64,000 bases of DNA, from NCBI GenBank assembly GCA_027924585.1, contig BSBM01000260.1, positions 16,864,001 through 16,928,000 on the forward strand, written 5' to 3'. The DNA comes from Larix kaempferi (taxonomy: Eukaryota; Streptophyta; Pinopsida; Pinales; Pinaceae). Shown here piece by piece: positions 1 through 11,790 of this stretch. The stretch's first letter is position 1; every line of letters begins with the position of its first letter. The position numbers were made by a program, and so were the translations under genes. The notes beneath the pieces were generated by a model, which had not been told where the DNA came from, did not search any database, and worked only from the letters and a program-made list of their open reading frames with translations.

Positions 1-2320
1 CAGCACTGTACTGTGATAATCTCAATCAAAACAAGACTAGGCAACTGTCTCAAATGGGCTCGTGTCAAAGCCTGGCAAGGAAAGGTAACCCTGTGGTAGA
101 TGGTAAGTCCAACTGTCTGTCCCCTCTGATATGTCTGCTAGGGGCAATCTGAACAAAAATGCCTCCTCTGAAGGCAGCTGATCTCCTGATCTGGAAAAAA
201 AGGTACTGTGCGGTCCTCGGCCGCACAGTCTGCAGTATGGAAGCTGCTGTCGACATAAAATGTGATAACAGGATGCAGGAAAATACAAGTCTCAAAATGT
301 AATGTTCGTGAGATCGTTTTGAAATTGTTCTTGGTTTATTTTATTGTAAATTTTGATGATGATCTTGTTTTAGGTGTCTGGAAAGCTAACCGGAAGAAGT
401 ACTCTAGGTGGCCCCATTCAAAGACATGTTGGACCGGCCTGGCTCACAAGCTAGGTGTTCAAAGAATTTAACCAGCAAGTGTCCAGGTTGGGCTGCTGGG
501 CGCGCTCACTAGGAGTTCCCCACTTTTGAGTACTTATCGAACAACGTCGGTTCGTTGGTTATGGGTAAAAATTTGATTATGTTTGAATCTTGCAAGATTA
601 TCAGTCCAATACCGTTTCTGAGTACTCCAACCCCTTTCAAGGTTGGTCAAAGCATACTCCGGCAAGGAAACAACGAATAAATTCAAATTTTATTATGGGG
701 AGTGATGAGTTGCGAATTTTAGTTTAGAGCACACAAAAAACCTCTCCGACAGAGAGTGCTCTTGACTTGTCTTATGACAGAGATTCAAGAGGCTTATCTA
801 AACTATATGCTAAATGCAAGAGTATGCCCTCCGATAGAGAGTGCTCTTGACTTGTCTTATGACAAGTTCAAGAGTCTTTGGTTCCTTTTAATGAAATTGA
901 CAAATTGAAGCAAGGGACACAATATGATAGCTCAAAGATATTGATGCATAAAAGAACCTAGCAATTAGTGGAAAAAGAAATCTAAGCTAACAAATACTAA
1001 CAATTAATAATCTAAAGCAAAAATGAATCTAAATTAAGAATGGAAAAGCCTATCTAGCCTACTTAACAAAAATGACAAAGATGTAAGATAACAAAGACAA
1101 CACTCTTCCCCAAATGGGGAAAGAAACACAACAATGGGAGGCCTTATCCCACTTAGCCTTATTTTACTAATCAATTACAAGATGAAGGGGATTCAACCCT
1201 TGAAATAAAAAATGTAACAAAACAAGAAACTAAAGCCTTTTTAGGGCTTGTACAAAGGAGAATGATGAGTTTGGGATCTCCTTGGTGTTTTGGGAAGCTT
1301 CGATCTTTGTTGAGTTTAGATGGATCCTCCTCTTGGAATGGTTCCTTGTTTTGGATCCAAATATTTGGATCTATCTTTACTTGCTTGCTTCTTGGTTTTA
1401 GTTTTTATCTTCAACACCTACAAGACAAAAGGGACAACCAACTCATGCACCCATTAGTGTTAGCAAAAAAGAACAAAAACTGAGATCTAAGTATAAAATG
1501 GAAATCTACAATGCAAATTTAACTTTTTCTTTGAATGAGATCTAAATGCAAAATGCAAGATTAACAAAATGGAAACTAGTTAAAATGCAATGCACTAACT
1601 TCTAGCTCTAACACCAAATAAGATCTACTAATGAAATGCAAAGATTACAAGAATGAAATCTAACTACGAACAAGTTACTATTTGTTTTTTTTATGACTTT
1701 TTTGCAGCAAACAAGAATTGCGAAGGGAGGAAGGGATGAAGACTTGAGAGAAGAGCGAATGGAGGAAAGGTAAGGAGGAAATGGGGGTGCTACAAAATGT
1801 AAATAGTGAGCAGCAAACAGTGAGGAAGGGAAAGGTGAGGAGTAAGCACACTTGAGGGAGTGCGAATGCAAGGTGAAAGAAGCAAAGGTTGAAGAGAAGG
1901 AGGAGTAAAGGAGAGGGAGAGCGAATGGATCAAAAAAGACAAGAATCAAGGCAAGCCGAAAACCAAAGGCAAGCTTGATGGGAAGGTCAAGTTTGGAGAA
2001 TGATAAAAATTTAGCTATCCACAACTTGAAGATAGAACAAGTAACCCAAGTAACCAGAGATTGTTTTAAGAACTCATTGTTGATGGATGAGGCAAGCAAG
2101 CCTTATGTTTCTCGATTTTTGAAGTAAAAGCTCCTTTGGGAAACCTACGAGATGAATGTATTAACCAAACAAGAGCTCTTGCACCTGAGAAAATACCTGA
2201 AAGCCACAACACTTAAAAGAAAAAAGTAGATCAAATGATATTGTGCTAGATTGTTAGCCTTCTAATCACATGATCATACAATTTAAAAAATCAAAAGAGA
2301 TGAGCTAAGAAAGGTATCAC
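1..2320. other. Unassigned repeat-like DNA, no gene seen
   Basis: No conserved protein or RNA gene is recognisable here on either strand. The longest open frame (minus strand, about 1608-2099) is rich in S, F, L and P with no motif, and reflects the purine-rich composition of the plus strand (many gaa/agg/aag runs between about 1700 and 1960). A short direct repeat lies at 741-864. If the D2HGDH gene continues to the left, this is intronic sequence. Confidence 0.5.
741..864. repeat. Direct repeat, about 39 bp, two copies 85 bp apart
   Basis: The segment CTCCGACAGAGAGTGCTCTT at about 743 recurs at about 828 with one change (CTCCGATAG...). Both copies continue with GACTTGTCTTATGACA. The distance between matching positions (751 and 836) is 85 bp. 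This looks like a local tandem duplication inside an older repeat. Confidence 0.7.
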
Positions 2321-2329
2321 CTCACACAA

Positions 2330-3600
2330 GATGAAAATTGGCATACAAAGAACTCCAACATGGACCTCCAAAGTCTTCTTCTTTATTCAATCTTAAACAA
2401 ATGCTACAAATTTCTTCAGAGTTTACTTGCACAAATTCTCCATGAAGAATGAGGAGGCAATGCACTCATTTTATACAAAAAACTAGAACCTACTACCCTA
2501 ATTCGAATTGGCTTCCAAGAGAGAGCCAATAGCACACAACATCAATTCGAATCCAATCACAACAAGGCTTGGAGTTGAGATCTAAGTGACAACTCGAGTT
2601 TGCAATAAAGGAGAGTGGGGAGGTGGCCTCCACCTTGGCAAGGCACCCCCCACTCCATCTTTGGAAGCTCCACCACACATAGTAATGTACACCACTCCAA
2701 TAAGCATCCTCCATGTGGAGAAGTCGTGAGGAATAATGAGGAATGCGTGAGCTTGAAGGAGACACGTGAGCCATCAAGTCTTGAGTTGTCATAATGGTAA
2801 CTTGATCTTCAATAGGAGCCAAGTCATGAGGTGGCCTCAAACTTAGGAAGGCACCCACCATTGCTTTAAATGCAAGCTCAACAATCCACAAACCATTTTC
2901 CACATAACCAAATCGACTTTTGCATGAAGGAGGGCGAATTTCTCTTGATCAAGTTGATTGCTGACTGGATACCTCATTGAATGCTCTTGGAGTTGATTGG
3001 AATCATCATGAATGTCCTGTGCCATGTCATTTAGCCTCTTTATTTATTCAATTTGGTTTATTTTGGAGAGATTTGGATTATCTCCAAAATATTCATTTTT
3101 AATATTTTTAATTAATAATTTATCTTTTATTGATTTTTTGAGAAATTATTAATTATCAGGCTGAATGACTATCCGAAACTTAGGATAAGTGGGTTTGGGG
3201 TTCAAGTGTGATTTTTGGCTTAGGAATTAAGCCTCCAATCTCTAAAATCCACCCCCAAACGACTGACATACTACAAATTTGATTTTTCCAATTAAATATT
3301 TGGAAAAAAAATAATAAAAATAAAACTCATCCAACGCGTCCGGTAAAAAAATTTCGGACATTGTTTTTAATGGATGAGGGACCTAGGAAATGACCATCTA
3401 AGACATACATGGTGTCTAGTAGGTTCATATACATCAATTGGACTCTAATAACCCCCCAAGGCTCAAATTTCAAAATCGGGCATTGCAGCTTTGGAGGAAG
3501 CGGGATAAAACCTCGTCGATTATTACTTTGCTATAGGCAAAGCATAATTGACAAGGGCAAAAAACTCCCTGGAATGCCTTAGTTGATAGTCAAGTCATGG
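2330..3600 (-). mobile_element. Diverged LTR relic, family I, minus orientation
   Basis: Read on the minus strand, this segment matches, in the same order, landmarks of the plus-strand segment at about 29040-30016. These include CCTCCAAAGCTG followed by a CTTGGGNGGTTATTA block, a CTAGGTCCC block, and near the end TTTGGAGGTCCATGTTG. The two copies are clearly diverged, so this is an old insertion. I cannot place exact ends or a target duplication. The region is AT-rich around 3050-3170 and contains no coding sequence. Confidence 0.55.
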
Positions 3601-4903
3601 GGAACCGAGCCACTCAAAACTCTACTAGCACACCTATTACAAACCCCGTGGGGCCATGGTCATTTCGGCAGAAAAATAACAATGACTAGCCAAAATTGGC
3701 TAGGAATGACAACTGGAACTTCTGATACACTAGATATGAACATAAATCATGTTCATCAAATGGCGGCTCATCGGAAGTCCAACTATGGTACAAAAAAGTT
3801 GGTAACACACCGCAACCTGTGATATGGAGGACCTCCCCACTTTTGCCTCTATGTTGGATAGCATCCCTGTTAGTTTGTATCTCAGCTTTGAGTTGGCAAC
3901 AGAACTTACCGAAGCCTTGATCCTTCTGGGCCAGGAGAACCTGCTGGTGTTGGTCCCTGAGCTTAGGTGAGTTGGATTTGATACCTTGATCACTCTAGTC
4001 GGTTGCCCCAATGTTTGGTCTTGATTGTGGATAATCCCCCTAGTTGCTTGAGTTGTGTTGGCTAAACCTGAAGCAAACTATACTACCATCATTACATGCA
4101 TATGGAAACTACTATCTTATCTTTTGTGCAAGTCCATGGAAACAAATTAAAACTGTGCTTCTCAGCATAATGAAAGAGGGCTGTGGAAATTGAAATGTTA
4201 AAGCACCTCTGCAATTAGTTGTACTTCTAAGCACATGCAAAATCCAAATGGTCCTAAAGGCCTAAAAAGCAGTGGTTAAATGTATGCTAAATCCAAAGAC
4301 TGTTGGCCATGAATTAAATGTAATGATTAATACCTCACAGAGTCTATGCGTTGGGATGTGAGATGGAGTAAGGGATGGCTAACTCTAAGTGTCCCCTAGA
4401 ACCTCAAGTTACAGTTAGTTGTGCACCTAGTTACCGCGGTTCTAGCAAAGATCCTCACGGCGCTGGATTCAGCTTGGATGTGAGCTATAGACATTTGCCA
4501 AGGTTGAATAAGCACCTCTCTAAACAACTCATTCCATTTGTGAGACACTGCCATTCCCCGTGTGTTTATTATCCAACATATGCTTAAGTGTGTATTCCCT
4601 TTCCCTTATCCGAAGTATCATAGTGTTGAGTTAGTCAAGTCATCCCTTTATCCTAGCCTTGCATTCTTCACCCGCACCCTTTGCTAGCAAAATGTTCACG
4701 TCTATGAAATGAGTATATTCCTGAGGTTCTATTTTGAGTAAATGATTATTTAAACTTATATTTGATATAATTATTGATTAACCGCCAGTGAAATGATGCT
4801 TCCTACTTTAAGTCTTGCTATTAGAATGATTAAAAGAGCATACCTTAACCATTTGTACTTGTAGGATCAGGCATTTTTAGCCTGGGTCACATTTTGATCA
4901 ATC

Positions 4904-4936
4904 TTGACTTGGTCAAACCTAGTTTGACCAAGTCAA
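4904..4936. promoter_or_regulatory. Perfect 15-bp palindrome of TTGAC motifs in LTR-E
   Basis: TTGACTTGGTCAAAC at 4904-4918 is followed by a 3-base loop (CTA) and its exact reverse complement at 4922-4936. The arms contain repeated TTGAC cores, the core of the plant W-box bound by WRKY factors. Degenerate versions occur at the equivalent place in LTR-A (about 15067-15102), LTR-B (about 32786-32820), LTR-C and LTR-F (about 59907-59939). A regulatory role is inferred. Confidence 0.6.
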
Positions 4937-5942
4937 CTATAGGATCTGAGATGAGTTGGACCAATGATATTCGAGGATGATGATTTATGGTCCTTTGATG
5001 CCCATTTGATGGTTCCATGCAGCGGACACGGGTTTCACTTGATGGTTTGATGGATTTTTATAGTTATTATTATTTACAGACCATTAATTTTTATTGGTTC
5101 GAGCATGGTTGAGACTATAGATTGATTATCCAAGTAACCATAGGGTGTATGCATATTCATCTCTAGTGCATTTGGACCTTCTAAGTCCACTGGTACACTC
5201 AGATTTTAGTTACAGGCACTCCCGGACGAGATTTCACTCAAATTGTCAATTTTATGCAGATTTGCCATAATAAAATGGCCTGGCAGCACAGATGAGTTTT
5301 TATTTGGTTCTCCTAGGGCGCTACAGATGGAGTATGGGGTCCAACCACTTGTTATTACCATATTGCTATACCCCCAGACACTTTGCTACAGTCAGATTTG
5401 TGCCCGGAGCACCAGGAAGAGAGCTACAGGCATTTTGTCGATTTATAGGAGATTTTCCGAGGATAAAAAATGGGATAAAATGGTCATTGCAGAATTCGAT
5501 TTGGGGAAATGAGGCGAGGAATTGGCATGAGGTTTTTTCAAAGGTCATTCATGATGCATCCCACACCTTCCGGCACAGTTTCATCATTCAGTAGGGTCCA
5601 CACACACTCCGGGGCATTATTTTGATGTATTATTATGCTATTGAGGGGGCCACAATTTGGTCACTTGGTCACTTTGTGATGTTATTGAGTCATATTTTAT
5701 CATTGTGCCATGGGGTGATGCTAGTGAAAGATATTAACACCTCCTACCCCACCATGTGCTCCTTACATCTTTTATGTGGTGCGACCCCCCTAGGGACACC
5801 TTAGTGAGTGCGTGCCCCTCAATAGTGAGTTGATCCATCTGTTTTAGCTTCGGCTCATCATAGCCGTCGATTGTATTATGTTTATCTTTTGATCTCCACC
5901 ACTCGTTCATAAAGTGGTTAGGGTTTTGGTTTCTCTCACTCC

Positions 5943-5990
5943 TATTTAAGGAAGAGACCCTCCTCATTGTAAAGACACCTTTGGGCTCTT
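5943..5990 (+). promoter_or_regulatory. LTR-E core promoter block
   Basis: TATTTAAGG is followed after about 25 bp by CTCATTGTAAAG and then CTTTGGGCTCTTG. The same arrangement (TATTTAAAGG, CTCATTGTAAGGG, CTTTGGCTCTTGG) is found in LTR-A, LTR-B and LTR-C and, more diverged, in LTR-F. This supports a TATA box with a start site about 30 bp downstream. Confidence 0.6.
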
Positions 5991-7622
5991 GAACTCTTGG
6001 AAATAAAATATTATTTTGCAGATTTGCTTCTCATGCTTTGATGAATGTTCTCGTACATGATTATACATCTTTTCTTCAGACATCTAAGTTGTTCACAGGT
6101 GATTTCCAACATCTTCAGAGGGAGACCGAATTCATCTACTGCAGGGGTGCGAATTGCTTCAGGGACGATTGAAGGGGTTTCCCACATTCTCTCTGGGCAT
6201 GACGTTTTCATCTTGAAGGGAGTTTTTCAATTGTGCTTTGTCCATTGATTTACTTCTTTTGATATGTCGTGCATAGCTCATCTTTTATCCGTGGATCAAA
6301 TCTCACTTAGGTAGTTTGATTTTGCAAGTAAAGAAGACACCTTTTCTCCTTGGAGCTAGGACGTTTTTGCTTATAATCACTTGGATCTAGCTTGGAATTG
6401 TAACTAAATGGAAGGATCATCAATGTACTTGGAGGCCGCAAGCATTTGAGGTAAGATCTACAAGGTACGTATTTGTTTTCATGCATTTTACCCATTGGTC
6501 ACTTCAAACCCTCATTGTTAAAACCCTAGTTTTATAGATCTGATAGATCTGGCGATAATTTGGGCTTAATAAATAACACCCACCTCTTAATTAATTAAAG
6601 AACCTTACAGACCAAATTTGGTGGAAATCCGACTCCATTTACCCCTCGATCCACAAGGCATTGGCCATCTCTAAGGGGGGGTGCACTTGTGGGTTCTTAG
6701 TCTTTTTCCAGATCTATCATCTGGGTCTTGCTATTTTGTCATTTAAACTTCAGATATGTCACTTAGCTACCCTCCTAGTGCCATTCATACCTTAATTTCA
6801 CCTTGTGGGCCCCATTTCACTTCACTTTGACTAAATCAAGGGTGGGCCCCACTTGAGTCTTTTAGATTGGCATTAGATCTATCTAGATCTACTCCTTTAA
6901 TTTCATTAGTGACATATTTAGTCCATGGTTGAGCATTTATCCCTTTCATAAGCCTCCTCAACCAAGCCCTAACTTCATTTGTCACTTGTATTCCCTAGAT
7001 CTAGATCTAGTTACTCTTGATCTCTCTCTCTTTGCAACTTCACTAGAAGTTATAGAGTAGGTTTGCTGGCCTCTATTGGTTAGCTAGGGTCTCCCCCTTG
7101 GTCTTGCATTTGTTTGATCTAAAGTGAAGAGTGTCTCGATTAACGTGACAACCATTTATCCTTGGGAATTGTGGCTCTCTTGGGTCACCTCTTTAGTTGT
7201 CGAACACCTCTACCATCCTGGATAGGATCACCTTTTGGGACAACTACAAGTTGTGTGATAACAGGAACATTGGAAGAGAATCTTTGTATCTTCGGAAAAA
7301 ACATAGTGTTTTCATTTGCTTGCAGGGAAGGGCAATTTGGTGGAGGGCGCAATAGTGGAGGGATCCCTTTCCTCTCCCTCAAATCATTTGTAAAACAGGG
7401 AATGATCTTTGATCTATGCATTTGTCATTCTAATCATTCTCTCTCTCTTTGGATTTCTTGTATACAAATTGCTTTCTTGTAATTCAAAACTAACTCAAGT
7501 TGTTTGGTTTCAAGAGGGCACACTTGGGAAAATTGGTAGCAATTTGGAGCACTTAGAAGTCACATCCAATTGGGAAGCATTGGGAGCAAGCATCAGAGTC
7601 TTCGCATCTCTCAAGATCCAGG

Positions 7623-9028
7623 TGTTAAGATTTTACTTTGTTTAGCATAATAACATTAAACAATAGTATCATTGAAAGAAATACAAGCACAACAACACAA
7701 AGAACACAAAATTTCTCTCGGGGAAACCACAAGGGAGAAAACCCTGGCAAAACTTCCTCAATATAGAATTCACCAATACATGATAAAATCCCCAAGACAA
7801 AACAGCTTCTCTCCTTCACCAACGAACTTCTCTCTCTCCTATGCGAGCTTGAGTGAGTGAGATAAGTGATACAAATGAGCAACTCAACCTCCTATTTATA
7901 CTAAACAAGTGACTTGACCTTTTTACCAATGTTATAAAAACCGAACCGGTGGTCGAACCGGCCGACCTCGAGAACCGGAACCGGACCAAAACCGAGAAAA
8001 AAACCGGATCACAAAACCGGTCCACCAAAAATACATAAAATGTTCAAATTTTGAAAAATTATATATATATATAGATATAGATATATGTTCAACCATGCGA
8101 ATCAAAACCATTATACACAAATTCGCAAAAAGGGCTCCTGTATGTATTTTGTTAGGTGCCATACTAAGCATATTTCACTTGAATCATATGTCTAACATGT
8201 TGAGGAAACTGTTGTTGTTGAAAGGGTTGTTTCAAGGTTGTTGTAACAGACAGTCACCTTGGAATATGCCCACAAAAGTTTCTTTTAACTACACAATTAG
8301 CTCAGAGTTGTTGTTAGGGGCCAAGGCTGCTCAAAGTCTCTTTACTGCTGTAGATAACTACTATTAGGTGTATTTTATTTATGATGATATAACCAAGACT
8401 GTTGTAGGTACTTAGCATACCCTTTCAAGGCTGCTACACTTCCCAAGAATGTCAAGAATGATTCTTAACTCAAAATACTCAAGTGAATAGTGTGAGAGAA
8501 ATAGAGCGGTTGGGGTTGCTTTTATAGCTTTCTTAGGGGCTTAGGGTTATCTAGAACCTTCCCCACTCAACCAACTTGTTTATTAAAAAAAAAAAATTAA
8601 AAAATGGCCTCTTAAATGTCGATGTATGGTTATGTACTGAACCGGTCAAAACCGGTCGGAACCGGTCAAAACCGGCTGGTTCCGTACGGAACCGGCCATT
8701 TCCGGTTCGAGACACCAATTTGAACCGGTGACGCCTCTGAACCGGTCGAACTGGCCGGTTCAACCAGAACCGATCCGGTTTTTATAACTATGCCTTTTAC
8801 TAATTAGGTCAGCTTGACTCACCTAACTGGGCCGACCTGTACACTTTACAATAAAATATTATTTTCTAGATATTTCCAGGCCGACCTAACAGTTAGGGTT
8901 TACATTGACTCTTCTTTCAATGACTCTTACATTATCAATTACATCGATGACATCTCTCGAAGGAGAAATACAATAATACAAAAGGCAAGTACATTTAGAA
9001 TATCTTCTGCATTTACATTTCTTTAACA
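7623..9028 (-). repeat. Copia-1 LTR (3' LTR in element orientation), split by a MITE
   Basis: Starts TGTTAAG and ends TTTAACA. It matches the other LTR at 18414-18882 closely on both sides of an 866-bp insertion at 7927-8792. It also keeps about 65 bp (around 8934-8996) that the other copy lacks, so the partner has a small deletion there. Confidence 0.93.
7927..8792. mobile_element. hAT-like MITE, 866 bp
   Basis: The terminal inverted repeats are CAATGTTATAAAAACCG on the left and CATAGTTATAAAAACCG read inward from the right. They are flanked by an 8-bp target duplication with one mismatch (CTTTTTAC at 7919-7926, CCTTTTAC at 8793-8800). An 8-bp duplication with CA...TG ends is typical of hAT elements. 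The matching LTR at 18414-18882 lacks the insert and shows the empty site. Both ends carry many ACCGGT/CCGG motifs (around 7940-8020 and 8640-8780). The interior has a (TA)n/(GATA)n stretch near 8058-8088 and no transposase. Confidence 0.88.
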
Positions 9029-9037
9029 CTCCCTCTT
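9029..9037 (-). promoter_or_regulatory. Copia-1 polypurine tract
   Basis: Directly next to the inner edge of the LTR, the minus strand reads AAGAGGGAG. It is identical in sequence and position to the Copia-2 tract at 47188-47196. It would prime plus-strand DNA synthesis. Confidence 0.8.
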
Positions 9038-9049
9038 AACTAGGAAGGT

Positions 9050-9730
9050 ATTCTGCGAGCAACATCATCAACATCAACAGCTGTCCAACTGACTGGTGAA
9101 ACTCTATATGTCGTAGGAAGTTTTTGGAACATCATCATATGTCTAGGGCATCATCAACACCATCTGCTGGAATATCGCCATCAGCATCATCGTCGTCGTC
9201 AACAAGAATTTCCTGGAACATCAACATCATCTGCTGGAATATCACAATCACCATCATCATCATCGTCAGCAAGAATTTCCTGGAACAACATCATCAGTAG
9301 TATATGAATACTAGAACAACATCATCAATCATCAGTAAGTGAATACTAGAACAACAACATCAATCATCGGTAAGTAAATACTGGAACAACATCAATCATC
9401 AGTAAGCAAGTACTGGAACAACATCAATCATCAGTAAGCAAACACTAGAACAACATCAATCATCAGTAAGCAAGTACTGGAACAACATCAATCATCAGTA
9501 AGCAAGTACTGGAACAACAACATCAATCATCAGCATGTGAATGCTGGAACAACATCATCATCATTTGCAGCACAGAGCTGCAACATCGTCATCATCATCT
9601 GCAGCTCGAAGCTGAAACATCATCATCATCTTCAGTACAGAGCTGAAGTATCATCATCATCACATCAGTATAAAAACTGATACATCAACAACAACGACAG
9701 CACGAGGCTGGCTCATCAGCATAAAGCTGG
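9050..9730. repeat. Trinucleotide and 30-odd-bp tandem repeats in the Copia-1 3' region
   Basis: From 9060 to 9290 there are CATCATCATC-type runs with a longer unit ending AAGAATTTCCTGGAACA. From about 9290 to 9540 a unit of about 32 bp containing CATCAATCATCAGTAAGC and ACTGGAACAA recurs about eight times. After that come ATCATCATC-rich units with CAGAGCTG. This is the non-coding stretch between RNase H and the polypurine tract. Confidence 0.8.
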
Positions 9731-9734
9731 CAAT

Positions 9735-10200
9735 CAACATGATCCTTCCTTTCGGAATTACGGGATCGAGTTCAACAAGGGTGATCCTTCCTTTCGGAAT
9801 TACGAGATCATGGACAATCCTTCTTTTCGAAATTACGGGATTCAGTCCAACAACACTAGTGATCCTTCCTTTCAGAATATTATGGGATCATGGACAATCC
9901 TTACTTTCGGAATTATGGGATTCAGTCCAACAACACTGGTGATCCTTCCTTTCGGAATTACGGGATCATGGACAATCCTTCCTTTCGGAATTACAGGACT
10001 CAGTCCAACAACACCGGTGATCCTTCCTTTCAGAATTACAGGATCATGGACAATCCTTCCTTTCGAAATTACGGGATTCAGTCCAACACTCACATCTTAG
10101 ACAATCCTTCCTTTCGGAATTACGGGATCTAGTCTAAGGATCAACATTTAAGACTATCCTTCCTTTTGGAATTACGGGATCAAGTCTAAGGATGATCAAT
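9735..10200. repeat. Minisatellite built on CCTTCCTTTCGGAATTACGG
   Basis: The core CCTTCCTTTCGGAATTACGG, with small variants, recurs about eleven times. It alternates with spacers such as ATCATGGACAAT and ATTCAGTCCAACAACACTGG, which gives a higher-order period of roughly 75-80 bp. Several overlapping open frames of 67-96 codons here are by-products of the repetition. Confidence 0.85.
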
Positions 10201-10267
10201 CCCAACTAAGCTACCCACTGTGATTAGTGATCAGGATATCATAGTATCATCAACACTACTCCCCCTT

Positions 10268-11125
10268 TCAAGGGAAGTCCTTACGGACTACACCAAGCTT
10301 GTCGTGGAAGTGTTCAAACTTCACACGAGATAGCGGCTTAGTCAACACATCTGCAATTTGCTCATTTGTGCTCACATATTGGAGCTTTACAGCTCCCTTC
10401 TGCACCATATCACGAATGTAGAAATACCAGATTTCTATGTGCTTCGACCTATCATGGAACACAGGGTTCTCTGTCATCTTCATGCAGCTTTGGTTATCAC
10501 ATAGAATCGTTGTGGTATCCAACTCCAGATCGAATAGAGCCGATAACAACTTTCGAAGCCATATGGCTTCACAATTGGCGGAACAAGCTGCAATATATTC
10601 TACTTTTGTAGTACTGAGAGCAACACTGGACTGCTTCTTGCTTAGCCATGAGATCGTGGCTGACCCCAGAATGAAACATCCACCTAAAGTGCTCTTTCTG
10701 TCTGAAACACTTCCTGCCCAATCTAAATTTGTATAACCATACAGTCTGAAGTCATGATCTCTAGTATAACTAAGACCATAGTCTACCATACCTTTTAGGT
10801 ACCTCGTCACATGCTTTGCAGCTACAAGGTGAACACGTCTGGGCTCAACCAAATACTGATTCAAGGTGTTCACAACAAAGCATATATCTGGCCCAGTATT
10901 CGTCAGATACATCAATGACCCAATAATCTGCCTGTATAGTGTTACATCCACTAACTTTGACGAAGCATCAGTCAACAACTTCAAATTTGTATCCATGGGT
11001 GTGGCCATGGCTCTACATTCCAACATATCAAATCTTTTCAAGATTTCTACTGCATACAGGGGCAAACAACCTTTGCCACAAATAGAGACTATGTGAAAGT
11101 GTCTCTCCATCTGTACTGTAGTCAC
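10268..11125 (-). pseudogene. Copia-1 RNase H and end of reverse transcriptase
   Basis: This open frame of about 285 codons is the best-preserved coding part of Copia-1. It begins with the end of the reverse transcriptase/connection region, including LKRFDMLECRAMATPM and the GSLMYLTNTGPDI motif. It continues through the copia RNase H with DWAGSVSDRKST, SWLSKKQSSVALSTTKVEYIA, the CDNQSCMKM block and the HIE...Y..IRDMV segment, and ends with IADVLTKPL. RNase H would degrade the RNA of the RNA/DNA hybrid. The usual AEAEY is TKVEY here, so one acidic position is altered. The frame has no ATG at its upstream end and joins a broken reverse transcriptase, so it is a relic. Confidence 0.92.
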
Positions 11126-11790
11126 TCCCTCTGAAGCAGAGCTTTCCTGCTCCTTCTATAACTGAGCACTATCCTCCCTCTGCATCGTGTACTCTCTGTA
11201 TCGGGACATTCTGCACTGGAGTGACCGGTAGCCTTCTCTTCTGATGATCCTCTGTGTATCCATCTATTTCATCTTTCTAGGTCACTAGATACCAAGATAT
11301 CGAACTTTGTTGCAAGTTCTCTCTTGCACCCATCTATGAGCTTCTCATCTTCAACCTTGTGGCAAAGGTTGATGTCTCATCACTCTAGGTGATCCTTGAT
11401 CTCATCATTCTATCCCATTGGTGCCTTCTGAACCCGTACAAAGCCTTCTTCGATCTGTGCACATGTGGTTCTCTCTTGCACCCATCTATGAGCTTCTCAT
11501 CTTCAACCTTGTGGCAAAGGTTGATGTCTCATCACTCTAGGTGATCCTTGATCTCATCATTCTATCCCATTGGTGCCTTCTGAACCCGTACAAAGCCTTC
11601 TTCGATCTGTGCACATGTGGTTCTCTATAGAGAGTCCTGAATCCTGGAGGTTGCTCGATATCTTCTTCTACTTCAATTACACCATTTATCTAGTGTAATA
11701 TTCACCACTAAGGAAGTGTGTCTGGCCACTAGAGCAACATCTCGTCATAGTCGACTCCCTCTTTCTAAGAAAACCCTTGCTTTGTACTTC
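11126..11790 (-). pseudogene. Copia-1 reverse transcriptase remnant with tandem duplication
   Basis: On the minus strand, broken fragments recall the copia reverse transcriptase of Copia-2 (48748-49382). They include a QGFS*KEGVDY-like piece near 11740-11770, a VEEDIEQPPGF-like piece near 11640-11680, and AAGGCTTTGTACGG (the KALYG motif) near 11424-11437 and again 152 bp further. Frameshifts, stops and missing segments interrupt it, and the YVDD catalytic block is absent. Confidence 0.75.
11316..11626. repeat. Perfect 152-bp tandem duplication
   Basis: The segment 11316-11467 is repeated at 11468-11619, followed by a 7-base start of a third copy. I see no difference between the copies. It lies in the decayed reverse transcriptase of Copia-1, so identity between copies in an otherwise decayed region points to a recent duplication. 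Confidence 0.9.

Larger units (their letters stand above)
3720..7263 (+). mobile_element. LTR-E, diverged long LTR of the TGTTATCAC family
   Basis: From about 3820 onward, blocks match LTR-A (13514-18068) in the same order. They include the CCCCCTAG...GTTGTGTTGGCTAAACC block (about 4035-4065), the AAAAAGCAGTGG block near 4263, the CTAGGGCGCT block near 5310, and the TATTTAAGGA promoter block at 5943. The element ends GTGTGATAACA at 7263, like the other members. A GGAAC motif occurs right after the end (7264-7268) and at 3715-3719, so 3720 is a possible left end. However, the bases there (TTCTGATAC) are not a clean TG start, so that boundary is weak. It is shorter than LTR-A and probably an old, internally deleted solo LTR. 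Confidence 0.6.

Noticed and set aside
1608-2099. 163-codon minus-strand frame
   Set aside because: Low-complexity S/F/L/P composition opposite a purine-rich strand, with no domain.
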